Shown here: one piece after another, positions 46,060-58,124 of the stretch
How the letters are laid out: every line of letters starts with the position of its first letter
How positions within the stretch are numbered: the first letter of the stretch is position 1
Program-made: the position numbers and the translations under genes
Assembly (NCBI RefSeq): GCF_033958435.1
Contig: NC_134146.1
Span: forward strand, 25,070,501-25,134,500
DNA from: Carettochelys insculpta
Lineage: Eukaryota; Chordata; Testudines; Carettochelyidae
Reading direction: 5' to 3'
Length of the DNA: 64,000 nt
Notes under the pieces: generated by a model
What the model was told of the DNA's origin: nothing
The model's database searches: none
What the model saw: the letters and a program-made list of their open reading frames with translations, nothing else

Positions 46060-46560
46060 TTAGGAATTTTTCCTAATGTTGAACGTAAATCTCCCTTGCT
46101 GCAATTTAAGCCCATTGCTTCTTCTCCTATCATCAGAGGCTAAGGAGAATATTTTTGGTCTCTCTTCCTTGTAACATCCCTTTAGGTACCTGAAAGGTGC
46201 TATCATGTCTCTCCTCAGCCTTCTCTTTTCCAAACTAAACAAACCCAGTTTCTTTAATCTTCTGTCATAGGTCATATTTTCTAGACCGTTAATCATTCTA
46301 GTTGCTCTTCTCTGGACCCTCTCCAATTTCTTCACATCTTTCCTAAAATGTGGCGCCCAGATCTGGATGTATTACTCCACATAAGGCCTAACTGCTGCAG
46401 AGTAGACCAGAAGAATTACTTCTCGTGTCTTGTTTTCAACACTCCTGTTAATACATCCCAGAATAATATTTGCTTTTTTTGCAGCAGTGTCACACTGTTG
46501 ACTCATACTTAGCTTGTGGTCCATTATGACCCCGAGATCTTTCCTCTACCTTTTTTTCTC
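46060..46560 (-). pseudogene. CR1 RT C-terminal remnant, antisense
   Basis: The minus-strand frame 46335-46060 reads MKKLERVQRRATRMINGLEN, then GLFSLEKRRLRRDMIAPFRY and GLKLQQGRF. These are the same C-terminal CR1 ORF2 motifs as in the plus-strand copy at 37101-37350. Upstream (46340-46560) the PHF.KD, LLWSTAAVRPYVE and ILGCINR neighbourhoods are present in altered frames. Truncated at its 5' side and inactive. Confidence 0.8.
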
Positions 46561-46576
46561 TTTGGAGAAAAGTCAT

Positions 46577-46999
46577 AGCCTACATCTACACTAGAGGACT
46601 TTGTCAACAAAACCCATATTTTGTCAACAAAACCCGTGGAGCATCCACAGTAAAAATGAGTTCTGTCGATATACTGCAGCCAGAATTCGACGCTTTTGCC
46701 AACAGTCTTCTACTTCTCCCACAAGAGGCAGAACACCTTTCTCAACAGCATCTGTCAACAAAAGAGCCATGTGGATGCTCCGGGGGGCCCTCTGTCACCA
46801 GACAGGGCTTACGGGTCACCAGGCAGCCCTCTCTGCTGTACTTCCAGTTAGCCATTCTATCGAGAGAGCAGATGGGCAGCCTGGCCTGACAGAGCAATCT
46901 GCTTTTGTGTGTGGTCACAATCTGTCAAGAGAAGTTTTGTTGGAAGATATCTTCTGACAGTAACTTCTGTTGACAGATCACTGTGGTGTAGATGTAGCC
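46577..46999. mobile_element. MITE group A, copy 3
   Basis: Inverted relative to copy 1. It starts GCCTACATCTACACTAGAGG and ends GATCACTGTGGTGTAGATGT plus AGCC, with ATA on both sides. Inner GTCAACAAAACCC, TCTGTCAACAAAAGAG and AACTTCTGTTGACAGATCAC match group A. Frames up to 118 residues inside are not genes. Confidence 0.85.
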
Positions 47000-47312
47000 A
47001 TACGGTCTACAGCCAATATGGGGAAAAAGAGAGGTGCTAGGGACCAGGATCTTGTTCATCTCCCACCCCCATCTCCTAGGGGGCAGGATTCCATGCTAAT
47101 AGGACAGCTTTGTTAATACTGGAAGAAGCTGCTGAGCAACTAGCTAAAGATCTGCAAGAAATCATATCTTCAAGTCTATGAATCTCCTCTATTGCCTGAT
47201 TCTCAGTACCACTATTTTCCAGTTTTGTTCCAAGAACAGCGGTCCTAAATTCAGGAGTACAATCAGCCTAAGCACCACATTGAAATAGTCATGTGTCTTT
47301 TGCATTAATATA

Positions 47313-47939
47313 CAGTAAACCCCAATTTAGTGGACTTAGAGAACAAAGGACACCCTCCAGCTCTCCTCCAACCACATTGTTCCCAAAGTCCACTTAATAT
47401 CAGCGTCCATAAAATCCAAATCCTACCCCCTCACCCTCCAGCCAAGAAAAGTAAGGCAACTTACCAGAGCTGTCACTTCCAACTGCCGAACCCTCAACCA
47501 TGGCCTGGACTACTGTTGCTGGAGCCACGACACGGTCCTCTCACCAGAGGTGGGGTACATACGTGGGCAGATGCCACTCGCATGCACACCCCACCCCTGG
47601 TGATAGCAGCACAGGGAGGCTCCAGTGGAAGCGGCTCCACTCCAGGCAGCTCCAGCAGCAAGGCAGGAGAGCTCCAGTCATGACGCTGGGACCTTCCAGC
47701 CATGCAACAGGGTTGCTCCAGACATGTGGTGGGTCCAGCAGGTCCAGCCGTGGCAGCGGGCTCTGGCTGCTCCTCCAACAGCAGTGGTTCCTGTGAGTCA
47801 TGGGCATTTTTTGGAGGGGGGTGGGAGACTAGGCTAGAGGAGCCTGATGGAGGGGCAATAAATCCTCAAATTTAACAGACCTTAGGGTTTAACAGACACT
47901 CCTCCCCACCTATTAGTCCATTTAATTGAGAATTTACTG
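47313..47939. mobile_element. Tigger-type MITE, GC-rich interior
   Basis: Ends CAGTAAACCCCAATTTAGTG and TTTAATTGAGAATTTACTG, flanked by TA on both sides (47311-47312 and 47940-47941). The interior at 47480-47800 is GC-rich with several overlapping frames (70-117 residues), all proline/serine/glycine-rich and without motif. Length 627 bp is close to the copy at 30987, but the interior differs, so it is a different subfamily. Confidence 0.75.
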
Positions 47940-47944
47940 TATTC

Positions 47945-50210
47945 AACTCCTTTTTAAAAAATTATTGTTTGAGAAAAAATATATGCACCAAAGTCTGAAG
48001 TTTTTGAGTTAATCTGTTCAGTTATTGATTTTTTTTCTGTTATTCACATACCCTTCTCATTCATAAACTATGCCCAGTCAAATGGGCTGGATAACACCAA
48101 AGCAAGGAGATATCTTTCAGTAGTGTATTGGATTCCATAAATCTAAAGTGCCTGAAAGGTATTTTTTGGCTCATTTTCAGCACTTTTATGCATCCCTTTT
48201 CCTCCTGCTTGATGTAAAACTGACAAAGTAAAGCTAAGTAAACCTGACTATAAGCAGCAGAGAGAGGTAAGCTACTTAATACAGAGGAGAAAACATTTAT
48301 GTTAACAGATGGAGCTGTTTTCATTTTCATTGTCATTAGCAGACTACAGATTTCTGTGCAAGTGGGAGAGCCAATCTGCTAGCAACGGATTCCTCAACTG
48401 CTGATTTATTGTTCTGGCTTTGCAGGTATTTGCATTTTATGGCAGCTGTTTTACAAGGTCACATCCCTACCATTTGGCAATAGTCCCTTTTTGCCTGACA
48501 GAACTGGGAGGCCATAACAGCTAGCACACATACAAGGCAATTTTGAAACAGGCAGCACATTTCTTCATATGAGGCTATGGTATCTGGGGCTTCATGACAT
48601 AATCTTACCTGCCACTCTTTAAAGCAACTAAACATTGGCGGTGTGAATTGGGATTCAATATGCAGTTTGTAATATAGGGGTGCAACTACAGTGGTCACTG
48701 CTGAAAAGCCAACATTTGCTCAGATACTGGCATCTGAAACTGCAGTTATTTTTTATTCCATAAGGGGGGAAAAAAACCACAGCGGTAAGTTACTTTGTAC
48801 ACTGTGTGCTGGCAAATGCTGTCCTTTTTGTAGTAACAATTACATGTGGTTGAGACAACTTTAAGAAAAGAAATACATAAGGTGAAGACCAGAGACAGTG
48901 AATGGTAGAAGGCTTTGATACTATCACCAAAGAGAAATGAGGTAAATCCCATTGCATGGAATATTTAAAACACAATACACTAGGAAATGTGCATTCATAC
49001 TCTTATATTGGCAAGAAGATGGATTCAGTGTTTCATCCTGTTTACATCAATATGGGTACAATCCTGCAACTCTTACTCATACGAAATATCTCATTTCCTC
49101 AACAGTGCTATGTGAGTGAGTAAAAACTATGCTCTTGAAAAAGGATTTGCAAGACTGGATCCAATGCCTAGTGTGCAAACTACTGATCTATTTTAAAGCA
49201 AGGATTTATTTAAATACAAATAAGGTAAGTATCTGACAAGATATATACTAATTTTTGCAAAAGGTGAGGCTGTGCCTTTAAGGTACAGTCCTGTATTGAG
49301 AGCAGCTTAGCCATTTTACCCAGTGGAAACTTAGAAGAACTTGGCCTGTCTTCAATTTCCCAGTCTGCTGGGACTGCACATACTGTTCTCTGGTGTGAGA
49401 ATACCGCTACCTGCCCCACTGGGCTGATGTTGGGAAAGGACACATGTGGACAGAGCAGCCCCTGGACATTCCAATGCACAGGGATGAATTGTCCTTATCC
49501 CTGGCATAACACACTCACAGAGGGCCAGACCACTTGTGTCACTTACTCTGTGAACATCCTGTGAGAGCCAGACATGATCCATGGTTAATAATCTATACTT
49601 TTTTTTTGTAAATAAAATTATGCAACATGTGAACATGAAGATAACCACTGAAATCATCATTTCAGTTAGGAAAATCAGTGTAGACAATTAATTATATTTC
49701 TCCTGGCTGGCCAAAGTTTTACTGGCTGCACTGTTAATGGTTTTTAATTTAGTATAAAGGCATCTGACTTTTGGAAAATTTTCACATAAATTAGTTTTGG
49801 AGAAAAATACACCTTACAAGCTGCTACAGATTTAAAATAAAACCACATTTCCAGGCTCATTGAAACTGGCCCAGATTCAGATATGAAGTTCTTGCACAAC
49901 ATTTCTCTAAATTCCCTCCCTGTTACTATATATACTCTACTAGCTGGTGGCAAATTGCAAACATGGCTAAAACCTGCAGAAATCTTTTGAGGAAAACTTT
50001 AAAAAGCCATTTCAAATTTCAAACCTTGGATTATTAACTTAGGGACTGCAGTTTCATGAGTAACTCAGAGCACATTAGCTGTTTATAGATGTGAGTCATA
50101 ATAAAGGGAAAAAGGCAATTTTCTTTCTGCTCTAAATTTCTTTGCTGTACAAACTAATTTGTAAAAGCATTTTGTTTGCCTTAAATGCAGTATAGTCCCT
50201 GTATTAATTT
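47945..50210. other. Unique sequence, no feature recognised
   Basis: No supported coding region. Minus-strand frames up to 111 residues (49352-49687) overlap others and carry no motif. Confidence 0.5.
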
Positions 50211-50214
50211 ATGA

Positions 50215-50300
50215 GTGTCAGTCTGAACCGTGAAAGCTCATCACCTAATAAATTATTTTTAGTCTTTAAAGTGCTATGTGTCTGCTTTTTTATTTTAGTG
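50215..50300 (+). mobile_element. PLE 3'-terminal fragment
   Basis: GTCAGTCTGAACCGTGAAAG then CTCATCACCTAATAAATTAT, TAGTCTTTAAAGTGCTATGT and CTGCTTTTTTATTTTAGTGT match the PLE 3' ends at 23724 and 29150. The hairpin between CTGAA and GAAAG has been lost in this copy. Confidence 0.55.
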
Positions 50301-50451
50301 TGGACACAGTGCAAGCTTCTAAGTATTCAGATAAGATATAAGGCAGAAATGTAAAACTGGAGGACTAAACCTATAAAGCAGTAGCTTAAGCACTTGGTAT
50401 CAAGATATGAAATCTTTGAACACTGGCAAAAGTAAATTGTTTCGTTTATAA

Positions 50452-50785
50452 CAGTAAACTCTTTCATATCTGCCATTCTATCATTCGGAACTCTCAACTA
50501 ACCGGCATTTTGAAGTTAATTTTAGTTATGTTTTCCGTGAGTAAAATATAGTAAAGGTAAACACAAATAAATACAGCAAATACAGTATAAGTTTACAGTG
50601 CACAATACAACTGTTGTTGGTAAAGTATTCTGCATACATTTTTGTTTGTTTCTTAATATCTAATCTTGTTTTTCTTTAGTGTTATGTATAGCAAGAAATG
50701 CCTCTCTATTATCCAGAATATTTGATAATATTTGATAAATATTCAACCTCCCTGTCATTGGTCTGTCGGATATGAAAGTTTACTG
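50452..50785. mobile_element. Tigger-type MITE, 334 bp
   Basis: Starts CAGTAAACTCTTTCATATCT and ends GGATATGAAAGTTTACTG, with TA after the right end and TAA before the left end. Shares its termini with the copy at 30987, and its central ATATCTAATCTTGTTTTTCT is the reverse complement of sequence near 31087. It is an internally shortened relative in opposite orientation. Confidence 0.75.
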
Positions 50786-51062
50786 TATTAGTAAATAAAT
50801 TAGCAGTGACCCTAAGTCATAGTGAAACTCAGTCACAAGATGTCATAAGACACAATTTTGCAGTAATAATCCTGTTGGAATTCTGCAGAATGCTGCCAAG
50901 TTAGCCACAAAAGGGCAGATGATGCCACTTTAGAGCACTCAGAGATAGGCTCATCAGCAGATGCTTAACCACAGAATTATTATAATAAGCAATTAACATA
51001 TAGGCTAATTAGTTTTATATAATTCATATACTAACCTACAGAACGAGGACACCCAACAGTAT

Positions 51063-51316
51063 GGCTACGTCTACACCAGAGGGTTTTGTCGACTACTCAG
51101 GTGTTTTGATGACAGAACACATGGAGCGTCCACACTAAAAATGCTGTCAACAAAACTCAGCACTTTTGCTGACTTCTGCCTCTCCCCCATGAAGCAGAGC
51201 TCCTTTCTCGACAGAATCTGTCAACAAAAAAGCCATGTGGCTGCTACAGAATTTTGTCAGAAGATCTCTTCCGATAGCAACTTTTGTCGACAGATCACTC
51301 TAGTATAGACATAGCC
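51063..51316. mobile_element. MITE group A, copy 4 (shortened)
   Basis: Starts GGCTACGTCTACACCAGAGG and ends CACTCTAGTATAGACATAGC plus C. Only about 254 bp, lacking most of one arm. AAAATGCTGTCAACAAAACT and TGTCGACAGATCAC are group A words. Flanks (TAT / CAA) do not match. Confidence 0.75.
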
Positions 51317-51319
51317 CAA

Positions 51320-52020
51320 GAATGTGAGGAAATCAGTTATGGGCAATAGTCATGGAAGCCATCAAAACTTATAATAAGCCTGACCACAAGCTAGCCCAGT
51401 GGGACCACAACCATTAGATCCATTGGCAAGGCAGACAGAAAAAGAGGGAAGAACCCTCCTGGCTTACCACCTGCCTCACTATCCCAAGGCACCTTCAGGA
51501 TTGTATAAACATGCAAACTGTATGTCAGGGATGTAAAATTGATATTGCATTAGAGCAAAATTCTTATTTGTTGGGACTTTAATGTGGTTAATAACTCAGC
51601 TACTAAAAATATAAAAATCAGGAAAAATATCTGTTTGCTTACGTGTGACTGCTACAACATGCACATCAGGTTTCCAATTTAATCGTAGTACAAAGAACTC
51701 TGGCCCTGAGCCTGGAATTGAAACCTGTCAAACCATAGAGGTTTCTTTTATTAATTGGAAATTCCTAAGTATTCAATACACCATCAGGAGACCAGACAAG
51801 AGCAGAAAATTAAAATTTTCTTTTTGTTACTTTACTGTTGGGCAATGATTAGATGTTCTGAATGTGCATATCCAGAGAAAAAGTTACAGAAGTAAAGAGC
51901 AAATAACAATGCTAAAACTGATATAATGGGATCTACTGGAAATTATTAGGATTATTGTATATAAAAATAAAATATATAAACCATACTTATTTAAAATAAA
52001 CTTGAAGGCGATATTTAAAA
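51320..52020. other. Unique AT-rich sequence
   Basis: No gene or assignable repeat. Confidence 0.45.
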
Positions 52021-52026
52021 TTATTG

Positions 52027-52455
52027 AACCCCTTAATCTCAGCCCAGAGCACCTTCCTATGCCCCAAACCCTAATCCCTAGCCTCCCCTGAGTCCTCACA
52101 CACCCCACACTCCAATCCCCTGTCCCAGTCCAGAGGCCCCACGTGCACTCTGAATCCCTCAGCCCCAGCCTGAAGTCCCTTCCTACAACCCAAATTCTTT
52201 CACTCCCAGCCCCACACCAGAGACTGCACCCCCAGCCTGAGCCCTCACACTCCACTCCACACCCTAACCCCAACTTCCTGCCCCAGCAAGGGGACCATGA
52301 GAGGGTGGGTGGGCGGGCAGAGAGAGTGACAGAGGGAAGCCAGCTGGAGTGAGCCTCAGTGGGGCCTCAGAGAAGGGGAGAGGCCTTGGAGGGAGTAAGA
52401 CTACGGCCAGGAATGGGGTGTTCGGTTTTGCGTCAGTAGAATGTTGGCAGCCCTA
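52027..52455. mobile_element. C-rich interspersed repeat, possibly a hAT derivative
   Basis: Strand-asymmetric, C-rich: repeated CCCCAG.CC, CTCCA.CACC and CCCCAACC words at 52040-52290. It is followed by a G/A-rich part (GAGAGGGTGGGTGGGC, GTGGGGCCTCAGAGAAGGGG) and GGGGTGTTCGGTTTTGCGTC near 52415. This layout is familiar from common turtle interspersed repeats. The class could not be settled by eye. A 129-residue minus frame across it is compositional. Confidence 0.4.
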
Positions 52456-53354
52456 AGCATGTGAGGCACAATGGCCACAACTGTGGTACTTACAAGTTTG
52501 TAACTGTCATCTTCTTAAAAATCTTACCAAGCAGCTATACAATTCCACCTACAGTGAAACACAACAGCAGATAGAGAGAATGTAAAGTATTTACCCTTTA
52601 GGACCCAGCTCTCACAACTCCTACCAGGGGATCTTGGCTTGTCAATCATTATCTTCCGCATCATCACCCCCACCACCAGGAGTCATCAGTCCACTGTTTC
52701 CCCACGCGTTCTCTACGCAGACAAAGCTACACCTTTTACCCTGCGTTACATTTACACCTACTAAGGCTCACACCCATGCACAAGGACTTCATTTTCCTTA
52801 TCCTTTCTTCCACAGGCCACCTAACGTAGGCTCACTCAGGTGTCTGCACGTTGTGGCCCTTTGAGAACATCTTTGTGGCTCCAAACACAATAATTGCAAG
52901 TAAAAAACCTCCTGATTATTTTCAATAAATGGTCAACATTGAAACAACAATGGATGACTCATATCTAAATAGCATATGATATGTGATCTCAAAACCTTGG
53001 ATAACTCTTCCTTTAACATGCAGAGTGCATTGTGGGATATGATACTGTATCTGTGTTTTGATCATGTTGCTCATAAAGTCTTGATCTGGAAAAGGAAAAG
53101 GAAGTTTGCGGTGTTCCTGCTGTGAAGGACAACACACATTTTAAGAAAGAAAACTGAAATTAAACATGAAGTAAAATTAGCATAATTAAAGTGGGTTCGG
53201 GAGTGAAAGTCAGGAAGATAGTAATACAAACATACACATGTAAAGTGTGAGGAAACAGAATATGTAGAACGTCCTGCAGTAAATATGTATCATATTACAA
53301 ATCACTGTGTGCTCTGTTCTTAAAATAGGGGTTACAAAAAGTACGGTTTGACGT

Positions 53355-53450
53355 TATTTGTTAAGGACTGTCTCATATTCACACGCAACACGGCTCTTGA
53401 ATTATTGAGTTTTTACCAAATTTAAAAAAAAATGGCTCTTTTGGTTGTCA
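53355..53450. repeat. Dispersed repeat, copy 1
   Basis: A 56-bp block including TTAAGGACTGTCTCATATTC and GGCTCTTGAATTATTGAGT is shared with 54810-54865. Further right, GGCTCTTTTGGTTGTCAACC suggests the end of a hAT-type element. Class tentative. Confidence 0.6.
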
Positions 53451-53459
53451 ACCCTTGAG

Positions 53460-54809
53460 CTAGCCATTCACGTTTCCCTTACTTTTCACTAACATCTCCC
53501 CCAAACTATTATTGTCAGGCATCTTGGAGTCTTAACTAGAACCCTGTAGCATATCTTTGTCTCCTGCTTCATAGTTTCCAGAATGTACCACATCTTTTAC
53601 AGCAATCTTACAATTTACTGCTGCAGGGTTATCTTTTGGTCAGATTGGTCATGCCAACCCATGTCAGGCCTAATGAAGGCTTTGTGTGGGAAAGCTGAAT
53701 ATTTTACAGGCCTGAGGTCTCTAGCCCTGTGTTACAACAATCATTCTTATATTTCACTTTCAGTATCCAAAACATACTTACCATCTTTTATGCTTAGCTG
53801 TGCATTCTTCCACAGCCCACCTAAGCATATGGTGCTTTTCTGAGCAAAAGAGGTACTGGCCACAAGGAGCTTGCAGGCTTACAGCTCAGTGCTAAAAATG
53901 CTACCTGGTGTATGCCTTACTGCACAAATTATTCCATTTCCTTAATGGGGTTACTCCAGGGAGTAAATGCTATATTTAGTAATGTTTGGAGAATCAGGTT
54001 CACAGGTTAATTGCTTACGATGGGGGAAGAATGGAGTCCTGGTTGATTAACCTGAATTCAACAGACCTCTATCACAAAAGACCATATCCTTCTTGCTTTT
54101 CTCACATAAATTGTTCCACTGAGGATAACAAGCCATCAGCTAAATTCATTTACTATATACCCAAATAGCTGTGCATAAGATTTGCCCAGTACAGTTTTAT
54201 ATACAACTAAGGCAAGTAGGCCTTTCCCCCAGTATATTAATATCAACATCATTAATTAACAATTTCCATAGTAAATCTTTGAGTCACTTCCTAATGACCA
54301 GACAATTAATCTGAACTAAGAACCAGATGCTAATCTGATGTAATTCTGAAGTAATTTGTTGATTTCAATGCAGTTTATTCCAGTCTTACAGCTGAAATCA
54401 GAACCCAGACATAAATGTTGGATTACTGTAAATAAAATGTTTTCCATGCCTCAATACTTTGTGAAAAACCACAAACACAAAAATAATTCCAAGGTAATCA
54501 TGGCACTGCTAATGCCCAGACATTTTAAATCAAACTAGGGATTGACTCATATTCCTTGAGATATCTTATACAGAAAACAGTTTCAGGGGGGAAAGAACTT
54601 GGGTTGGTTTGTTTGCTTGCTTGTGTTATTTCAGATTACTTGGAAATTCTGTTCTACATCTAGTACAGACTGTCTACTTGAACTGAAAAAATAGTTCCTA
54701 AACCTAAGCAATTTTTAAGTATTTTTGAGTACTATATTTTTGATTTTGCCTATTTTAGGTTATCCAAAAGAGGATATTAAAGTATTAATTGGTAGTCACT
54801 AATTGATAT
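53460..54809. other. Unique sequence, no feature recognised
   Basis: Non-coding. Only short frames without motifs. Confidence 0.45.
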
Positions 54810-54865
54810 TATTTATTAAGGACTGTCTCATATTCACATGCATTGTGGCTCTTGAATTATTGAGT
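54810..54865. repeat. Dispersed repeat, copy 2
   Basis: Direct-orientation match to 53355-53410, with a few differences (CACATGCATTGTGG in place of CACACGCAACACGG). Confidence 0.6.
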
Positions 54866-54869
54866 ATTA

Positions 54870-56499
54870 GTTATTAGATCAATTATATTTAATTTACTCG
54901 AAAGTTACATAAAAAATGAGCGTAGAGCTTTGAAATCAGTGATATTCAAGAAACATTTAGCACTTTCAAGTCTTATTCTGGCTTGAAACTCTTTCACTTA
55001 TACTTATTGACCAAATGTTTGAATGTTGAAGATGATGGCATCAGTTATCAACACACATTAACTGATCTATCTCTAATGTATCAGTTTGTCACCTGCTCAA
55101 AGCAATATAGCTTCTAGTAATGTAAACAACTTTGTTTTTAAAGATGGTGTTTGCCTGGGTGCCTATCACTGGATAAAACAAACTAACTGACACTACCACC
55201 AAAACCACACAAGACTATGTGTTCTGTTAAGACTTGTAGGGAAAAGACAGAGGCAGGAAAAAAAAAGTAGAGTGAGGTAAAGTATCAAAAGAGGCTAGTG
55301 AAAATAAGAAACAGACATGCACTGGCTGTGTGTGGGAGGTGAAGGTAATGCATGCATGCCTTTTCTGTTCCCTATCACAAGAACAGAGAAAGTCAACTTA
55401 TTTAAAAACATGAAAGGCAGTTAATATCATCACAGGACAGAGCGACCCTTTCCATGGAAAAAACATTCTGGGGGCAATGTCCTCTGGAAACTCCAACTGG
55501 TTCTCCTGTCAGAGTTTCTTCTACCCAATCATGAGATGTTTTGAGGGACAGGGCAAATGGCCTGTCCTCACAAACGTGCAACATGTGCACAAAGTTTCAA
55601 CCCCAGGACTCTATCCTCCTGCTTCCACTTTGGGTAGCATAGGTCCCTGCAGCCTCCATTTTCCATAGCCAATGAACGACATCTCTTCAGACCAGAATCT
55701 TTCACTCTGGATTTAAAAAAACAACAGGACTGGAAGGAATAACAGTGAAGTCTCAGTGAAAGATGGGGTGGGGGCTGGGGTGAAAACTATGTGGATCTCC
55801 TCATAACTTGCTAATTCAGCCTCATACACAGTGAATCCCCACTACAGTCTGCCAACTCTTCCAAACTTCAAAAAGTGCACATAACCAAAACTGTTACATA
55901 AACAACTGTGTTGAGGCAGCATTTGGGGGGGGAACAGAGTAGGTGTTTTACACACTTGTGCACCATAAGGGAATGCAGGGATGCTAACGGAGGCACACAG
56001 AACCGCCTATGGAAGGATCCAAGGAGGCAACTGCCCTGAGGCCTGGTTATTCGAAAGGGCCTGGGGCTCCTAGTCCTTTAAATCGCCACTGGAGCACCAC
56101 ACAGCACACTCTGGGTGCCTTATAGGGCTGCCTGGGGACAGGGAGATGTGGCATGTGTACTCCAGGTAGCACTGAGTGCTGGCTGCCCCTTCTGGGAGCA
56201 TGGAACCAACCCCCGCGCCCCGCACCTTGCCCAGGGGCCCGGCAAGTCTGTTGTCCCCCCTTGGAGGCTCAAGGTATGAATACAAGGGGACAGGCTGGAT
56301 CCACTCACCATTTCTCCCTGTGGAATGGGTGGTGGGCTATACAAACAATGGCTTGGTGGTCTCAAAGCTATAACTGCAGTTGCTGCATGGCTCCACTGCT
56401 GTCCCATGGTCTGATAGAGAATTCCTCTACATCTGCTCAGTTACATCCACTCAGGAAGCTGAGATACCCAAACTCATTTCCAAGTAGGAGGCAGAATGT
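54870..56499. other. Mostly unique sequence with a GC-rich patch
   Basis: No gene supported. At 56050-56300 the DNA is GC-rich and gives overlapping frames on both strands (up to 129 residues) with no motif. CAGTGAATCCCCACTACAGT at 55830 may be an isolated Tigger-like end. Confidence 0.4.
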
Positions 56500-56585
56500 A
56501 ACCCACAAGTGTGGGTTTTACCTACGAAAGCTCATGACCTAATAAATTTGTTAGTCTGAGAGGTGTCCTGTGGTGCTTTGGAGAC
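56500..56585 (+). mobile_element. PLE 3'-terminal fragment
   Basis: CCACAAGTGTGGGTTTTACC, then TACGAAAGCTCATGACCTAA, TAAATTTGTTAGTCTGAGAG and GTGTCCTGTGGTGC. It carries the CGAAAGCTCATG and TAATAAATTTGTTAGTC words of the PLE family, with a decayed hairpin before GAAA. Confidence 0.55.
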
Positions 56586-56589
56586 TATT

Positions 56590-58124
56590 AACAATTAATG
56601 TTCAAACAAACTATCACCTTAAGCATTTTTGTTCTAAGATAACAAACATCTGACTTCTAGTTTCTAAAGTTCACATCTCTGAATTTTTTGCATAAGAGTC
56701 AAATTATTGTACTTAAAAAAATAAACTTGTGAGCATGAGGTGAGAAAAGCAGGGCTAATAGCACACAGCCTGGGAATATTTTAGGATGCTCTTAATAAAT
56801 TGTATGGTCCCTTATTTTATCGCAGGCTTTGTTGGCATAGATGGAGCAGGAATCTGGTATGTCAGCCACACAGTCACCACAAGTCCAAGAAGAAAGGAAT
56901 TAACAGCCTTCAAAAACTGAAAGGTTAAAGAGATACTTAAAAAGTTTGACATACATCCAAGTGTTAAATGGCAAATTCAAGTTTAGTCTCTTAATGATGG
57001 AAATGAAGTATCATAATTCAGCATCACCAAATGGGACCTCTTACTGGGGGAGGCGAAAGAAGAAAACTGAACCAGTACAAAAGGAACCCCCTCTAGGGAA
57101 GATCTCACACATTTGGGCCTGGAGCCTACTTAGAACAGGCCAAAACCTGATACTTTTATCTCCAGCCTTTGACCCAGACATCTGGAAACTTAGTTTGAGT
57201 CAAACAGAAGGAAGTTTTCTTTTCTATTTCAAATACTCTATAGAAGAAAAATGTCTAGAATCTACAGTCAAGCCTGTTAGTACTAACTTCTTTTATTTGT
57301 GCACTTGTAGTGAACTCTAAAATATGGAACATTTGTGCAGGATATGCATGCATCAGAACTTTTGGGAAAAGAACAACTTGGCAAGACTGGAACATTGTTC
57401 CATGCTTGCATGGGATCCAGATAACAGCCCAGATAAACATCTCCAAGGGGGAGCTGAAGTGTATAAAAGGTCCAATTCCTTTGATGTTCTTAGATGTTCT
57501 CATTTAATAGATATCATTCCTGGTGCCAGAAATAACAACATGTTTAAACATTCCATATCAAAACAGAAATTAAATTCATTTAGCGTAACCTGTATTTCCA
57601 AAGTTCATTTTCATCTTTAGCTGGAATATGAAGTGTGATGTAACTCATATTCTTCCTGGCAGTTATTTTCATTATTATGCTCATTACTCATTTAAGAGAC
57701 TTTTTTGAACAGGGGGATTAATGAATTTAGACTGCACATTATAACATCAAAAGCTTTGGTTTCAAATAAGCCCATGTGAGCTACAGGAGATTTTCTCCCC
57801 TTATACAACGCTAAACAGCAACTTCAAAAACATATCTCTGTTATAGTATTATTTTCTAGTTGACTGAAGTCATGAGTTTTATGTTAACCTGCTATATTTG
57901 CATATAATAAATGACTAGTTATTTGTGTTGTCCAAGTAACTTCAAAAATCCTCAATCTGTTCAGATGTCAGATGCTTACCAATCCCCTCCTCAGAAAGAT
58001 TTCTGATCAGGCAATAAAACAAAATGAAGCTCAGTCTAAACTCATCATCTCTCATGTGGGATTTGAACAATCATTGGAGGAAAATTACTGAAATCAAAGA
58101 AAAATATTTGTAATATTACTTAAA
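56590..58124. other. Unique AT-rich sequence
   Basis: No supported gene. Frames of 98-124 residues (56946-57620) overlap and carry no recognisable domain. Confidence 0.5.

Larger units (their letters stand above)
44021..46560 (-). mobile_element. CR1 LINE, antisense, split by a Tigger element
   Basis: Two CR1 parts lie in the right order and orientation. The 3' terminus is at 44021-44138 (CATAGAATCACAGAACACCA, GTCATCACGTCCAGTCCCCT, CAGCAGGACCAAGCACCATC, TCCCTCTTAAATGTTTATCC). The remainder is at 45995-46560 (CTAGGCAATTTATTCCAATA, CTGACAGTTAGGAATTTTTC, CTGCAATTTAAGCCCATTGC). Joined by position they give continuous CR1 apart from about a dozen bases. The intervening 1.86 kb is a Tigger transposon. 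Confidence 0.85.

Noticed and set aside
52027..52290. Possible telomere-like or minisatellite array in the C-rich strand
   Set aside because: The C-rich words are irregular with no fixed period. It fits a familiar interspersed repeat better.
56946..57320. 124-residue plus-strand frame as a possible exon
   Set aside because: No recognisable domain, no clear splice signals, and competing frames nearby. It cannot be supported by eye.
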